DNA of 49,693 nucleotides from JAHBNG01 sp039028975 (GTDB lineage Bacteria > Chloroflexota > Anaerolineae > Caldilineales > Caldilineaceae): the NCBI GenBank assembly GCA_039028975.1, contig JBCCHB010000129.1:1-49693 (forward strand), given 5' to 3'. Shown here in pieces: positions 1 to 8,907 of this stretch. Below the pieces are notes generated by a model, which saw nothing but the letters and a program-made list of their open reading frames with translations, had not been told where the DNA came from and made no database searches. Made by a program: the position numbers and the translations under genes. Numbering within the stretch: the stretch's first letter is position 1; each line of letters opens with the position of its first letter.

Positions 1-1038
1 ATTGCCGCGGCGATTCGAGCAGGGGCTTATCCATTTCACCTTTGGCTCTTACCAACACAAAATGAACAAGTGAACCTTTCTGAACGTCTGCTGGATCAGA
101 TGGTGTCGGTTCTGTGTGGTCTATGGCTTCTTGGGTGGACGGTAAACCTTGGAGGGGCAGAGGTCCTTCAGCGCCCCGAAGTTCTGTTGCTTATCTTGTT
201 GATGATGCTGGGCAGTGCCATTGCGGGCCTGACGGCACCTGATGCCCCCAATCATACAACGTTTGTTCTGATCACGTCAACGACTACGGCCGCATTGTCT
301 GGTGCTCTCGCCTTAAGCAATGGGCCGGCGGCATTGATTTGGCCCACAACGGTCTTTGCTTTGGGAGGAGGGCTGTGGCTAATTGGGGAGCGCGTCTGGC
401 AGGAGTGGAATGTGGCCTATCCAGTCTACATAGGTGCTGCCTCACTTGCCAGCATCCCTTTTACGCCCGGCTTTTTAATTCTACCTAGCCTGTCTAGGCT
501 CTTAACGACAGAGCCATTTTACTTGACGCTTTTTGCTCTTTATGTGTTGGCACAAATGATTCAGATCGCAGCCATGGTGCGGGATACAGGTATACCGGAA
601 CGTCATTCGACCCCTCAATCACCCTTTCTTTTGGCCCGTCAGCTGATCTCCTGTACCGCTTTAGGCATTGGTTTGGCTATTGTCTCTTATCGGCCTGATC
701 GTATTGCTGCTTTTGCCGATTTGGAGAACGCAGTGCCATTATTACTCGGCAATCCACCTGTTATGGTCGCCGATACAGTTGTTTGGCTTACGTTGGGACT
801 ACCGCTGGTTTTGGGGATTCTATTTGCTATGTTTACACCCCGCTTTCTTTATTATCTATCCGAATGGCCCGAGCGTATTAGCCAATTTACGCGATTGGAA
901 TGGCTTTTCCAACTTTCCTGGTGGAGTGCTAACCGGATTAGTGATACTTGGGGCAACGCAGTGGGTGTGGTGGAGGGGGCTGGATATATCGGCTGGCTTG
1001 TTGTCTTTGTTCTGTTTGGCTATCTATTAGTTTCTTAA
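1..1038 (+). CDS. Proton-conducting membrane subunit, NuoL/M/N (Mrp) superfamily, 5' end cut by window
   Basis: The reading frame is open from base 1, so the gene begins outside the window. The GTG at position 70 is only an internal codon. The first residues read AAIRAGAYPFHLWLLP, which matches the conserved KAGxxPFHxWLP segment of the proton-channel subunits of complex I and Mrp antiporters (PF00361). The rest is a series of hydrophobic helices ending in a short helix before the TAA. It probably moves H+ or Na+ across the cytoplasmic membrane as part of a complex I-like or Mrp-like assembly. The next two genes are also membrane proteins on the same strand, and one is of the same superfamily, so this looks like the end of an operon. 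Which subunit it is cannot be decided without the missing N-terminus. Confidence 0.7.
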   Translation: MAAAIRAGAYPFHLWLLPTQNEQVNLSERLLDQMVSVLCGLWLLGWTVNLGGAEVLQRPEVLLLILLMMLGSAIAGLTAPDAPNHTTFVLITSTTTAALSGALALSNGPAALIWPTTVFALGGGLWLIGERVWQEWNVAYPVYIGAASLASIPFTPGFLILPSLSRLLTTEPFYLTLFALYVLAQMIQIAAMVRDTGIPERHSTPQSPFLLARQLISCTALGIGLAIVSYRPDRIAAFADLENAVPLLLGNPPVMVADTVVWLTLGLPLVLGILFAMFTPRFLYYLSEWPERISQFTRLEWLFQLSWWSANRISDTWGNAVGVVEGAGYIGWLVVFVLFGYLLVS

Positions 1039-1053
1039 AAGGATAAACTCTCT

Positions 1054-1977
1054 TTGGCACTACTGCGTTTTTTTGCCACAGATTTAGGGGTTCTCTCCAT
1101 CGGATTTCTGGCGATTTTGATGATTCTTGCTTGGGACTGGCGTGTGAGCCTCTTCGGAATGGTCCTGATTCAAGTTGGGGTTGCTGGGTTAGCTACCTTT
1201 CGTGAGGGAATTGAAATCCAGTGGACCATGGTGCAAACATTAACGATTGTCTTGTGCGTGCTGATTCTTGCTCTGTCCGCAACTCAAGTTTCGGCTAGCC
1301 CAACATCGCGACAGGCGGGCAACGGTCTGCTGCGGCTGATGATTGTCATACTCTTTTACGTGAGTTGGCGACTCTTTCAGTTTGACGTCCCCATTCCCGT
1401 GATTGACGCAGATCTCAGCTTGCTCTTTACTTGGTTGTCTCTCTGTGCGTTACTCATGCTGGCAATGAGCGATAATCCGCTCTTTACTGGTTGTGCCCTC
1501 CTCTTGTGGTTTATCCCCATGCATGTGGTTATTTCTGTGCTCTTCCCCGTTACAAACCTCATTGTACTCTATGGTGTGCTGGAGCTTACTCTAGCCCTCT
1601 GCTGTAGCTACTTGATTCTTGCTGAACGAATTGGAGTTCAGGGAGATGAGGTGATTATGACCGATTTGACATTTCCGCTTGAAGATGATGCACGCCTCCT
1701 TCCATCTTTCGACGGGATGACTTCAAATGGATTGGGGCACTCTATAGGTGAAAATACTAGGGCTGATTTGCGTGCCGTGCTTGGACCGACATCGAGCCGT
1801 CCTGAGTCACTCCCAAGCCTTGAATTAACAGAAGAGCATCCTGTGGCTTCTTCATCATACAATTTGAGCGAACAACCTACAACCGAACGCACGGGAGAGC
1901 ACCCCATTATTGCTAGCTTAGCGCGGGGAAAGCGAACCCGACGAGCCATTCCTCCACCTACTCGGGATGAAGAATAA
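1054..1977 (+). CDS. Multi-pass membrane protein of the proton-pump cluster, function unknown
   Basis: This is a 307-aa protein. The start is TTG at 1054, with aaagga about ten bases upstream, and it begins 15 bases after the preceding stop, which supports co-transcription. Residues 1 to about 200 hold six or seven hydrophobic segments. Residues 200-307 are hydrophilic and Ser/Glu-rich, ending in a basic patch (RGKRTRR), and probably form a cytoplasmic tail. I recognise no family. Its place between two NuoL/M/N-like proteins suggests a small subunit of the same complex, possibly in the position that NuoK/MrpC takes elsewhere, but the sequence itself does not show that. Confidence 0.6.
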   Translation: MALLRFFATDLGVLSIGFLAILMILAWDWRVSLFGMVLIQVGVAGLATFREGIEIQWTMVQTLTIVLCVLILALSATQVSASPTSRQAGNGLLRLMIVILFYVSWRLFQFDVPIPVIDADLSLLFTWLSLCALLMLAMSDNPLFTGCALLLWFIPMHVVISVLFPVTNLIVLYGVLELTLALCCSYLILAERIGVQGDEVIMTDLTFPLEDDARLLPSFDGMTSNGLGHSIGENTRADLRAVLGPTSSRPESLPSLELTEEHPVASSSYNLSEQPTTERTGEHPIIASLARGKRTRRAIPPPTRDEE

Positions 1978-2016
1978 GTAGTAAAGAGAGTGGTGATAGG
2001 TAATTATGCTATGCTT

Positions 2017-2092
2017 CGCCAAAGAAGTCTTGTCCCGGCTCCGTCCAATCTACTCTGGGATAGTCCCAAATGGAAGGACAGAACTTTTCTGG
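2017..2092 (-). repeat. Dispersed palindromic repeat family 1, copy A
   Basis: A 76-bp intergenic element whose reverse complement aligns along its length with the element at 36493-36569 and more weakly with 3632-3706. The ends are imperfect inverted repeats: the outer arm ggacagaacttttctgg at 2076-2092 pairs with the aagaagtcttgtccc side near 2023-2035. It separates the second and third membrane-protein genes. It could be a miniature inverted-repeat element or a structured RNA. No coding frame is conserved between copies. Confidence 0.6.
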
Positions 2093-2148
2093 CCATCTAT
2101 AATTGCTCCTTGGAACACATCAAGGGCCAAGAATAAATAGAGTGTCCT

Positions 2149-3561
2149 GTGAATCTACCCCTTTTTCTGCTTGGTATTCTACTGATTTTGGCGCTGAGTA
2201 CCTACTTGCTTAGAAGCCAGGAGACGGTGATCACTGCTCTGGCAACTTTGGTCATGGCAGGCATGGCCATTTGGTTATGGAACGTTGACTTAACTATACC
2301 TGAGCGCCAATTGCCTTTTCTCTCTCAGTCAATATCCCTTAGCAGCCCTTTGGAACGTTTTGGCTTTACGCTGCAATTGCAAGCAGGGGCTATACCTATA
2401 TTGTGTGGTACATTGGGACTAGCCGCTGTAACATTCGCTCTTGCGCTACGTACTCAGCATGGGCATAACTTTACCCCTTTTGCTCTACTGCTATTGGCTG
2501 GCTATGTGGCCTTGGCACTCTTGACCGCAGGACCATTGTCGCCGCCTCTTCTGGCACCGTTGTTGTTTATTGGGTTGAGCAGCCTTAGCGTCTTTGTCTT
2601 GCAAGCTGGGCGACCGATTCGGTCAGATGGACCGCTCCGCATGTTAATTCCCCCTGTGTTGGCGTTTCCTCTCTTCCTTATTGGGGCATGGTATATTGAA
2701 CAGATTCCACTAAATCCCCAAGATCTCACTTCTACCCAAACGGCAGCCCAATTGCTGGCACTGGGCATGGTTCTTCTGCTGGCCCCTGCGCCTCTGCATA
2801 GTTATCTACCAGACACGGCTCAGGTTGCGCCGCCGCTGGTTACAGCCCTGTTAACATTGCTTTACCAACTTGCTCTTTTGCACCTGCTCTTTCGGTTGGT
2901 CAGCACATTCCCTATGGTGACTCAACAGACGCCTATCGGTCTCTGGCTAACGTGGGCAGGTTTGCTTACTGCTGTATGGGGAGGGGTTGCCGCGGCGGGA
3001 ACTGCTCATCCGGGGCGCTTGTGGGGTTATGCGGCACTGCATGATTGGGGAGTCATCCTGATGGTGCTTGCCGTGCCTGGCGTTCGTGGTTGGCCCCTTG
3101 TACTCTTTCTGTACAGTTTGCGAGCTGTTAGTATGCTAACCGCCGCTGTGGGTCTATCAATATTAGAGGAACAGAGTTATGGGTTTATTCCAGAACGGCT
3201 CCAGGGTATCGGTAGCCGAATGCCTTGGAACTGCGCTGCCTATCTGCTTGGCGGGCTTGGGTTAGTCGGTTTTCCGCTAAGTGCTGGCTTTACAGGTCAT
3301 TGGGCAGCCCTGCAAATTGCGGCCATTGATGATTGGCGCATTGCTGCTGTGGTTTTGTTGGCTGCGGGTGGGGCCGTCTTTGGCTATATTCGTATGGCAC
3401 GTTTGCTCTTTGGACCTATTTTGGATCCATCTACCTTCCGCGAGAACCCTATCAGTGCGCTCTATGCCGTGGCTGGTATTCTTATCTCGGCTGCTCTGGC
3501 CCTGGCACCACAGCTTTTGGATAATCCAATCAGCCGAGCGCTTAGTGCTTTTAGTCTATAG
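2149..3561 (+). CDS. Proton-conducting transporter subunit, NuoN/NuoM-like
   Basis: A 470-aa protein that is hydrophobic almost throughout, with about 13-14 predicted helices, the usual size of NuoN/NuoM-type subunits (450-500 aa). Around residues 215-235 it has PLHSYLPDTAQVAPPLVTA, a divergent form of the PFHxWxPDAxxxAP signature of PF00361. A later stretch, AALHDWGVILMVLAV, fits the equivalent of helix 8-9. It probably translocates protons as part of the same complex as the gene at 1-1038. The start is taken as GTG at 2149; no good ribosome-binding site precedes it, and copy A of repeat family 1 occupies the upstream gap. The acidic and lysine residues of canonical subunits are not all obvious, so an antiporter or a divergent complex I role both remain possible. 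Confidence 0.7.
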   Translation: MNLPLFLLGILLILALSTYLLRSQETVITALATLVMAGMAIWLWNVDLTIPERQLPFLSQSISLSSPLERFGFTLQLQAGAIPILCGTLGLAAVTFALALRTQHGHNFTPFALLLLAGYVALALLTAGPLSPPLLAPLLFIGLSSLSVFVLQAGRPIRSDGPLRMLIPPVLAFPLFLIGAWYIEQIPLNPQDLTSTQTAAQLLALGMVLLLAPAPLHSYLPDTAQVAPPLVTALLTLLYQLALLHLLFRLVSTFPMVTQQTPIGLWLTWAGLLTAVWGGVAAAGTAHPGRLWGYAALHDWGVILMVLAVPGVRGWPLVLFLYSLRAVSMLTAAVGLSILEEQSYGFIPERLQGIGSRMPWNCAAYLLGGLGLVGFPLSAGFTGHWAALQIAAIDDWRIAAVVLLAAGGAVFGYIRMARLLFGPILDPSTFRENPISALYAVAGILISAALALAPQLLDNPISRALSAFSL

Positions 3562-3631
3562 CTTAGACTGAGTATACGCTCGTTAAGCCTAACTACGCTT
3601 TATGGATGGCCAGATGACGCTTGTTCCCGTG

Positions 3632-3706
3632 ACGACAGAACTGTCCTCCCTTTTCTGAAGATTCCAGGCTAAACTGGACAAAAGCTGGGACAAAATTTGT
3701 CTAGCG
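3632..3706 (+). repeat. Dispersed palindromic repeat family 1, copy B
   Basis: A 75-bp element in the gap between the membrane cluster and the RraA-like gene. It aligns in the same orientation with the 36493-36569 copy. Shared blocks are ctgtcctccc near 3641, ggacaaaagctgggacaa near 3677 and tttgtctagcg at 3696-3706. It is more diverged than copies A and C. Its right end falls 46 bases before the RraA-like start codon, so it may lie in that gene's leader. Confidence 0.5.
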
Positions 3707-3752
3707 GATTATACACACATATTTTGCCCCACCTGTTACATGGAGAAATCAA

Positions 3753-4562
3753 ATGAACCTCTTTAATCCACCCGATTTTATTCAAATGTTAACCAATCAA
3801 TGGGACGGTGAACGCTTCCCGGACGGACGCCCCAAAGTCTCGGACGACCTGATTGATAGAATGAAGTTGGTAACAACTGAAGAAGCGTGGAGTGTTCTGC
3901 GTAAGCATGGTTATCATTGGCAATTTGAATCCAACTGGTTCCAAACCCACCCTGATCGAGTCCTAGTGGGACGTGCTGTCACGGCCATGATGGTCCCCCA
4001 CCGACCGGACTTGAATGACCTTGTCCAGCGAATTGGGAAAGAAGCTGGCGGTATTGGGGGGCAGAATTCCTGGGTCATCGATACATTGGAGGTGAATGAC
4101 GTCATGGTCGTTGATCTCTTTGGCAAGATCAAAGATGGCACCTTTGTGGGTGATAATTTGGGTACTTCGGTCGCTAGACGTACGAAAGCGGGTGCTGTGA
4201 TTCATGGTGGCATTCGAGATTATTCTGGCATCTCTCAACTTGAAGATGTCAATATTTTTTGCCGAGGCCTGGATCCGACGGCAATTGCTGATACCACCCT
4301 GGCTGGTGTCAACATCCCAATTCGCATCGATATGGCAACCGTCCTTCCAGGGGATGTCGTCCTGGGAACCACAACCGGTGTTACGTTCATTCCCGCTCAT
4401 TTGTCTCAGGAGGTGGTCGAATCTTCTGAGGATGTCCGCGTACGGGATGAGTTTGGTAAGCTACGCCTTAGCCAAGGAACCTATACCCCTGGTGAAATCG
4501 ATGTTGGCGTCTGGGCGGACCATATTGAAGCTGACTACCAAAAGTGGTTAACCTCTAGGTAG
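3753..4562 (+). CDS. RraA-like aldolase/regulator family protein
   Basis: A 269-aa protein with the RraA / HMG-aldolase fold. The diagnostic stretch is around residues 132-158: GDNLGTSVARRTKAGAV followed by HGGIRDYSGI, the equivalent of the ligand-binding [DH]GxxRDxxGI motif. Family members are 4-hydroxy-4-methyl-2-oxoglutarate aldolases, oxaloacetate decarboxylases or, in E. coli, an inhibitor of RNase E. An N-terminal extension of about 60 residues makes it longer than RraA itself (about 160 aa). The start is ATG at 3753, preceded by tggaga. Only 38 bases separate it from the glucarate dehydratase gene, so a role in aldaric-acid catabolism is likely. The exact substrate is not readable from the sequence. 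Confidence 0.75.
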   Translation: MNLFNPPDFIQMLTNQWDGERFPDGRPKVSDDLIDRMKLVTTEEAWSVLRKHGYHWQFESNWFQTHPDRVLVGRAVTAMMVPHRPDLNDLVQRIGKEAGGIGGQNSWVIDTLEVNDVMVVDLFGKIKDGTFVGDNLGTSVARRTKAGAVIHGGIRDYSGISQLEDVNIFCRGLDPTAIADTTLAGVNIPIRIDMATVLPGDVVLGTTTGVTFIPAHLSQEVVESSEDVRVRDEFGKLRLSQGTYTPGEIDVGVWADHIEADYQKWLTSR

Positions 4563-4600
4563 CGAACCATCATGTAGCGAAACAATCAGGAGAAAGAAAA

Positions 4601-5887
4601 ATGAGAATTAAAGACATGCGTGTGACGCCCATTGCCGTCGGCGACCCTCCACTACTCAACGCTGCGGGTCTCCATGCACCCTATGCGTTACGAACGATTG
4701 TGGAGATCGTTACAGATGACAACATCTACGGCTTGGGTGAGGTGCCAGGGAGTGCCAAGACCACTGCTGCTTTGGAAGCCGCACAAGAGGTTGTTATTGG
4801 CCAAGAGCCGTTCCAATTGAATGCCATTAAACGTGAGATTATCCATCGCTACGGTGAGGATGAGGCTGAATCGCGCGGCGAATCACCTTGGGATAAACGA
4901 ACCCATGTTCACGTATATAGTGCGATTGAAGTCGCTTGCTTTGACATTATGGGAAAGGCGACCGGACGGCCTGTTGTTGATCTGCTCGGCGGACGTGCCA
5001 GAGATCGGGTCGACTTTTCTGCTTATCTCTTCTATAAGTACGAAGGGGCTGGTGGTGCATTAGGCCTTGATACAGATCCCGCCGCCGAGGGCTGGGCTGC
5101 GGCACGGCAGCAGGCTGCCCTGGATCCGGCAGGTGTCGTGGCTCAGGCTCAAGGGATGTGTAACGCCTTTGGTTTTCGATCGATCAAGCTCAAAGGGGGA
5201 GCCGTTCCTCCTGAGGAAGAAGTCGATGCCATTCTTGCCTTGCGAGACGCCTTTGGTCCAGAAATGCCGCTACGCCTGGATCCAAATGCTATTTGGGCCG
5301 AGGAGACGGCTATCCGCGCAGCAGAAAGACTGCAGGGCGTTCTCGAGTATTATGAGGATCCGGTTCGCGGGCAAGAGGCTATGGCCAGGGTTGGCAAAGC
5401 AGTGAATATTCCCATGGCCACCAATATGTGTACAACGTCATTTGATGATTTGGCCGGTAGCGCTCGGCTACATTCAGAAGATGTGCTGTTAAGCGATCAT
5501 CATTTTTGGGGCGGCCTGAGAGCTACCCTGGATGTTGCAGCCTGGTGTCGAGCTTTTGGTCGAGGTCTCTCCATGCACTCCAACAGCCACGTAGGCATCT
5601 CTCTTGCGGCTATGGCCCACGTAGCCGCAGCCATTCCGAATCTTACTTACGCTTGTGACACCCACTACCCATGGCAATCGGACGAGGTGATCGTTGGAGG
5701 TAGGCTTGAATTTGATGAAGGTGCTTTACCCATTTCAAGTGAGCCAGGACTTGGTATTGAATTGGATCGAGATGCAATGGCGAAACTACACCAGCAGTAT
5801 GTTGATTGCGGCCTAACCGAACGCAACGATGAGATTGAGATGCAGAAAGTACAACCAGGATGGACCTTCCAACCACTTCGATGGTGA
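4601..5887 (+). CDS. gudD: Glucarate dehydratase-like enolase-superfamily enzyme
   Basis: A 428-aa protein of the mandelate-racemase/enolase superfamily, closest in pattern to glucarate dehydratases, which remove water from D-glucarate or L-idarate to give 5-keto-4-deoxyglucarate. Visible elements in order: an N-terminal capping domain; the KxK acid/base pair in SIKLKGG (about residue 195); metal ligands in RLDPNAIW (D near 227) and YYEDPV (E near 252); the Asn of MATNMCTT; the catalytic His in SMHSNSHVGIS (near 326); and CDTHYPWQ near 351. The length fits the family (about 420-450 aa). The start is ATG at 4601 with aggaga seven bases upstream. It is cotranscribed with the RraA-like gene. Galactarate or another acid sugar as substrate is not excluded. 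Confidence 0.82.
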   Translation: MRIKDMRVTPIAVGDPPLLNAAGLHAPYALRTIVEIVTDDNIYGLGEVPGSAKTTAALEAAQEVVIGQEPFQLNAIKREIIHRYGEDEAESRGESPWDKRTHVHVYSAIEVACFDIMGKATGRPVVDLLGGRARDRVDFSAYLFYKYEGAGGALGLDTDPAAEGWAAARQQAALDPAGVVAQAQGMCNAFGFRSIKLKGGAVPPEEEVDAILALRDAFGPEMPLRLDPNAIWAEETAIRAAERLQGVLEYYEDPVRGQEAMARVGKAVNIPMATNMCTTSFDDLAGSARLHSEDVLLSDHHFWGGLRATLDVAAWCRAFGRGLSMHSNSHVGISLAAMAHVAAAIPNLTYACDTHYPWQSDEVIVGGRLEFDEGALPISSEPGLGIELDRDAMAKLHQQYVDCGLTERNDEIEMQKVQPGWTFQPLRW

Positions 5888-5945
5888 CGGTTGTAATGGA
5901 CTAGGTTCTGGAAAGTTTATCTGTGTGAAGGAGAGAGTGGATGAT

Positions 5946-8300
5946 ATGCGCCCGAAATATGATTCTTTAGGTATTGGAAAGTTTCGACGACATGGAGACC
6001 ATTTGAGCCGAATCCTCTTAGGCTTGCTAGGGCTTACCTTTTTGCTGTCCAGCTTAGCATCAAGCCAGTTACAAAGTGGAGCTTCTGCCCTATTACCAAG
6101 CGATGCTCTGCAGGATAGCTGCGAAAATGTCGAGCTGCTTTTTATTATCGATGCCATTCCACTAACCGATAGCGAGTACATAATTTTGGATCGCTTGATT
6201 GGATATGGATTTGATGTGGTTGTCATGGAGCAGGATGGTTTCGAGTCTGATGGTGATGCTGATGACGTGGATCTACTTTTGATTTCGGATCTAACTGCAG
6301 AAGAAACCGTCGGTTCTGGCTTACAGGATGTTGCTGTTCCTCTATTAACCTGGGACTCTGCAATGTATCAGCCGCTTGGTATGGTCGGTTCGGCGGCTGG
6401 CACAGATTATGGCACCTCGAATAGCCGGTTGAGAGTTACTATCGATGAGCCGTCTCATCCGCTGGCTGCAGGATTGAGTGGAACGATTGTTACTCAGTCC
6501 AATCGTACAAGGTTTCATTGGGGGTACCCAGCAGAGACTGCTTTAAAGATTGCCCGCGTGGGAGCGGTTGATAATCTCTTTGCTATTTTTGCTTATGAAG
6601 CGGGTTCCCAGATGGTTGACCTGAGTGCACCAGCGAAACGGATCGGCTTTCATAGCATCAACCAGCTCGCTGCAAATGGGCTTGCGCTCTTTGATGCGGC
6701 TGTTTCTTGGGGAGCAAACTGCACGATTCCTGGTGGTGGGCCAGGCAATGGAATATATTCCCTAACGGTAGAAATAGATGGTCAAGGTACGGTTGTCGTA
6801 GACCCAGACAAACCACTATATAATGCTTCCGAAGTTGTTTTTCTGCAGGCCGTGCCAGAAGATGGTTGGCTCTTCAGCGAATGGAGCGGTGACATTCTTT
6901 TCTCAGGGAACCCAACCGTCATTGTTTTTGACAATGAGGACCAATATGTCAAGGCTCGCTTTGAACCAATCGAACCTCCGGCAACGCCAACTGAGTTGCC
7001 TACAGAGATCCCCACTGAAACACCAACAGAGATGCCTACGGAGACACCAACAGAGACCCCAACTCTAGTGCCACCGATTGATACGGAAACTCCTACGGAG
7101 ACACCTACTGAGACACCTACTGAGATACCAACAGAGGCACCTACCGAGACGCCTACAGAAACCTTTACACCAATTCCAACCAAGACACCAACGCTTACAC
7201 CAGAACCGCCAACACCTACTGAGACACCTACTGAGACACCTACTACTATCCTTACAGAGATCCCCACTGAAACACCAATAGAGACACCCACGGTGACACC
7301 AACAGAGACGCCGACGCCGACGGTTTCCGTGACCGCGTCACCTATTCCTACTTTAAATCCAGCTAACCTAACGTTACTGCTTCAGGATGCCATGGGACAG
7401 GATGTTGATCAGGATGGTGCTTTTGATGCAGGGGATCAGATTCAATATACGGTCACGCTGAGTAACGCAGGGGAAGGGGCTGCTGGGAATCTCTCCTTCT
7501 CCCTATCTCCTGATCTCTATACAAGTCTTGTGCCGGGGTCGATCCAAACGTCTCAGGGCAGTGTGATCAATGGCAACAACGTTGGTGATACTGAGATGCG
7601 TATCAACCTAGGTATAATAGCCGCTAGGCAAACTATTCAGATACTCTTTACGGTAACGATTCTGGCTGATCTGCCCAGTAACATTGGGTATATTGAGACA
7701 CAAGGCATAGTTGCTGATGATTTACGTCAGGAGATTCGTACCGATGACCCCGATACAATCGATGCTGATGATGCAACTCGTACTCTTATTCAGCCCAAAA
7801 TTGACATCCAGGCCACCAATCGCGATCTACACCTTATCGATGCTGATGAGGATCGTAGAATCTCTGTTGGCGATACCTTGTTATATAAGATCCGTTTGAC
7901 AAACCAAGGGAACTATACGGCTTCCCGTATTCGTATTCAGCCATTTTGGGACGCAAACACCCGGCTGGTTGTGGGTACCGTTCGTACGTCAGCCGGTTTG
8001 GTAATTGAAGGTAACGAACAAGGCGATGAGACAGTGGTAGTGGAACTTGGGGAGATTGAAGCCGATCCTTCTACAGCCGAAGTCGTGGATTTTCAGGTTA
8101 CTATCACAGGTGCCGGAAATGATGGCAAGCTTGAAAGTCAGGCAGTTATCTCTTACGATCCCGTAACAGGTAGTGCCGGCGGGACGAATCAGATCGTTTC
8201 CGATGATCCCGATACACCCGAACAATCCGGTGATCCGACAATTACTGAACTAGGCTTGGATCCGCTGGACTATCTCTATCTACCTCTAATTCAACAGTGA
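5946..8300 (+). CDS. Secreted multidomain protein: GATase-like, InlB-like, T/P linker, two DUF11 domains
   Basis: A 784-aa exported protein. ATG at 5946 is chosen because aaggagag lies about ten bases upstream and a signal peptide follows directly (basic RRH, then ILLGLLGLTFLLSS near residues 22-35). Earlier in-frame codons back to 5829 would overlap gudD. In order: residues 54-258, an alpha/beta domain resembling GATase1/ThuA-like folds; 268-341, a divergent InlB/Flg_new-type repeat (SLTVEIDGQGTVVVDPDK then WLFSEWSGD); 343-468, a Thr/Pro/Glu-rich linker; 474-576 and 616-721, two DUF11 domains (GDQIQYTVTLSNAG and GDTLLYKIRLTNQGN). The tail LDYLYLPLIQQ resembles those of two other secreted proteins here. 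It is probably cell-surface bound. No enzymatic residues could be assigned. Confidence 0.8.
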   Translation: MRPKYDSLGIGKFRRHGDHLSRILLGLLGLTFLLSSLASSQLQSGASALLPSDALQDSCENVELLFIIDAIPLTDSEYIILDRLIGYGFDVVVMEQDGFESDGDADDVDLLLISDLTAEETVGSGLQDVAVPLLTWDSAMYQPLGMVGSAAGTDYGTSNSRLRVTIDEPSHPLAAGLSGTIVTQSNRTRFHWGYPAETALKIARVGAVDNLFAIFAYEAGSQMVDLSAPAKRIGFHSINQLAANGLALFDAAVSWGANCTIPGGGPGNGIYSLTVEIDGQGTVVVDPDKPLYNASEVVFLQAVPEDGWLFSEWSGDILFSGNPTVIVFDNEDQYVKARFEPIEPPATPTELPTEIPTETPTEMPTETPTETPTLVPPIDTETPTETPTETPTEIPTEAPTETPTETFTPIPTKTPTLTPEPPTPTETPTETPTTILTEIPTETPIETPTVTPTETPTPTVSVTASPIPTLNPANLTLLLQDAMGQDVDQDGAFDAGDQIQYTVTLSNAGEGAAGNLSFSLSPDLYTSLVPGSIQTSQGSVINGNNVGDTEMRINLGIIAARQTIQILFTVTILADLPSNIGYIETQGIVADDLRQEIRTDDPDTIDADDATRTLIQPKIDIQATNRDLHLIDADEDRRISVGDTLLYKIRLTNQGNYTASRIRIQPFWDANTRLVVGTVRTSAGLVIEGNEQGDETVVVELGEIEADPSTAEVVDFQVTITGAGNDGKLESQAVISYDPVTGSAGGTNQIVSDDPDTPEQSGDPTITELGLDPLDYLYLPLIQQ
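6985..7330 (+). repeat. Degenerate tandem repeat encoding the Thr/Pro/Glu linker
   Basis: About 345 bases built from 12-base units of the type cctac(t/g)gagaca, encoding TPTE repeats inside the secreted protein at 5946-8300. Units differ mainly at third codon positions, and a segment such as gagatccccactgaaacacc occurs twice (about 7006 and 7258). This suggests block duplication. The linker length is likely to vary between strains. Confidence 0.8.
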
Positions 8301-8309
8301 GTTTGGGCC

Positions 8310-8798
8310 ATGAGTTTTCGCAATGCCCCGACTGAGGGTCACTTTGGGATCGGCATCTACCAGTCCAAGCGTTCACTCAATTTGGGAATGCTTTGGCGTG
8401 GTGCCTACCAGCTGGGGGCATCATATATCTTTACTGTTGGCCATCGCTATAAACCGCAACCCAGCGACATCTATAAGACATGGCTTCAGATACCCCTATT
8501 TGCATATCTTGACATGAATGAGATGAAGGCTTCGGCACCACGCAATAGCCAGCTCATTGGCATTGAGATGGGAGGCGAGTCGCTACCTACTTTTACACAT
8601 CCTCCATGGGCTACCTATCTGCTAGGCGCTGAGGATAGTGGTTTGCCCAATCGTGTGCTGGACGCCTGTCACCATGTGGTGTCGATTCCATCCGTCCGTG
8701 CAGAAAGTTACAACGTCGCCCAAGCAGGAACAATCGTCATGTATGATCGGATGATCAAGCTGTCGAGAGGAGAGGTCGGTGGCGAGCACCAGCCTTAG
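8310..8798 (+). CDS. SpoU/TrmH-family RNA methyltransferase
   Basis: A short (162-aa) SPOUT methyltransferase without an added RNA-binding domain. The trefoil-knot SAM site is visible as YLLGAEDSGLP (motif 2, about residue 106) and SIPSVRAESYNVAQAGTIVMYD (motif 3, residues 126-147, where the usual Ser-Leu-Asn is Ser-Tyr-Asn). The first motif is reduced to QSKRSLNLGMLWRGAYQLGA with Leu-Asn for the usual Arg-Asn. Family members 2'-O-methylate tRNA or rRNA; the target is not predictable here. It starts ten bases after the secreted-protein stop, with only a weak ribosome-binding site. A 60-bp palindrome follows and probably ends transcription. Confidence 0.72.
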   Translation: MSFRNAPTEGHFGIGIYQSKRSLNLGMLWRGAYQLGASYIFTVGHRYKPQPSDIYKTWLQIPLFAYLDMNEMKASAPRNSQLIGIEMGGESLPTFTHPPWATYLLGAEDSGLPNRVLDACHHVVSIPSVRAESYNVAQAGTIVMYDRMIKLSRGEVGGEHQP

Positions 8799-8811
8799 TG
8801 GTTACCGCAAT

Positions 8812-8871
8812 TTTATCCCACATTTATCCCACATAATTTGTGGGATAAATGTGGGATAAATGTGGGATAAA
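8812..8871. terminator. Perfect inverted array of an 11-bp unit between convergent genes
   Basis: Five copies of the 11-mer tgtgggataaa. Two are in reverse orientation (8812-8822, 8823-8833), then a taatt spacer (8834-8838), then three forward (8839-8849, 8850-8860, 8861-8871). The first four form a perfect 22-bp stem with a 5-base loop. It lies between the convergent methylase and HMG-CoA synthase genes, where a bidirectional terminator is expected. The array of identical units is unusual for a terminator, and a protein-binding site is also possible. Confidence 0.55.
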
Positions 8872-8907
8872 AATTATAAGGTTGATGAATTCTTACTGGC
8901 GGTGGAA

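Noticed and set aside
3963..4400. Minus-strand frame of 145 residues within the RraA-like gene
   Set aside because: It is a shadow of a well-supported plus-strand gene with no ribosome-binding site or known motif.
5829..5945. Upstream extension of the secreted protein from an ATG at 5829
   Set aside because: It overlaps gudD out of frame and lacks a ribosome-binding site; a signal peptide and aaggagag point to 5946.
6782..7291. Long minus-strand frame rich in Gly-Val-Ser
   Set aside because: It is the reverse complement of the Thr/Pro/Glu repeat in the secreted protein; periodic DNA keeps several frames open.
8812..8871. CRISPR array
   Set aside because: The units are 11 bp, directly abutting and in both directions, with no unique spacers.
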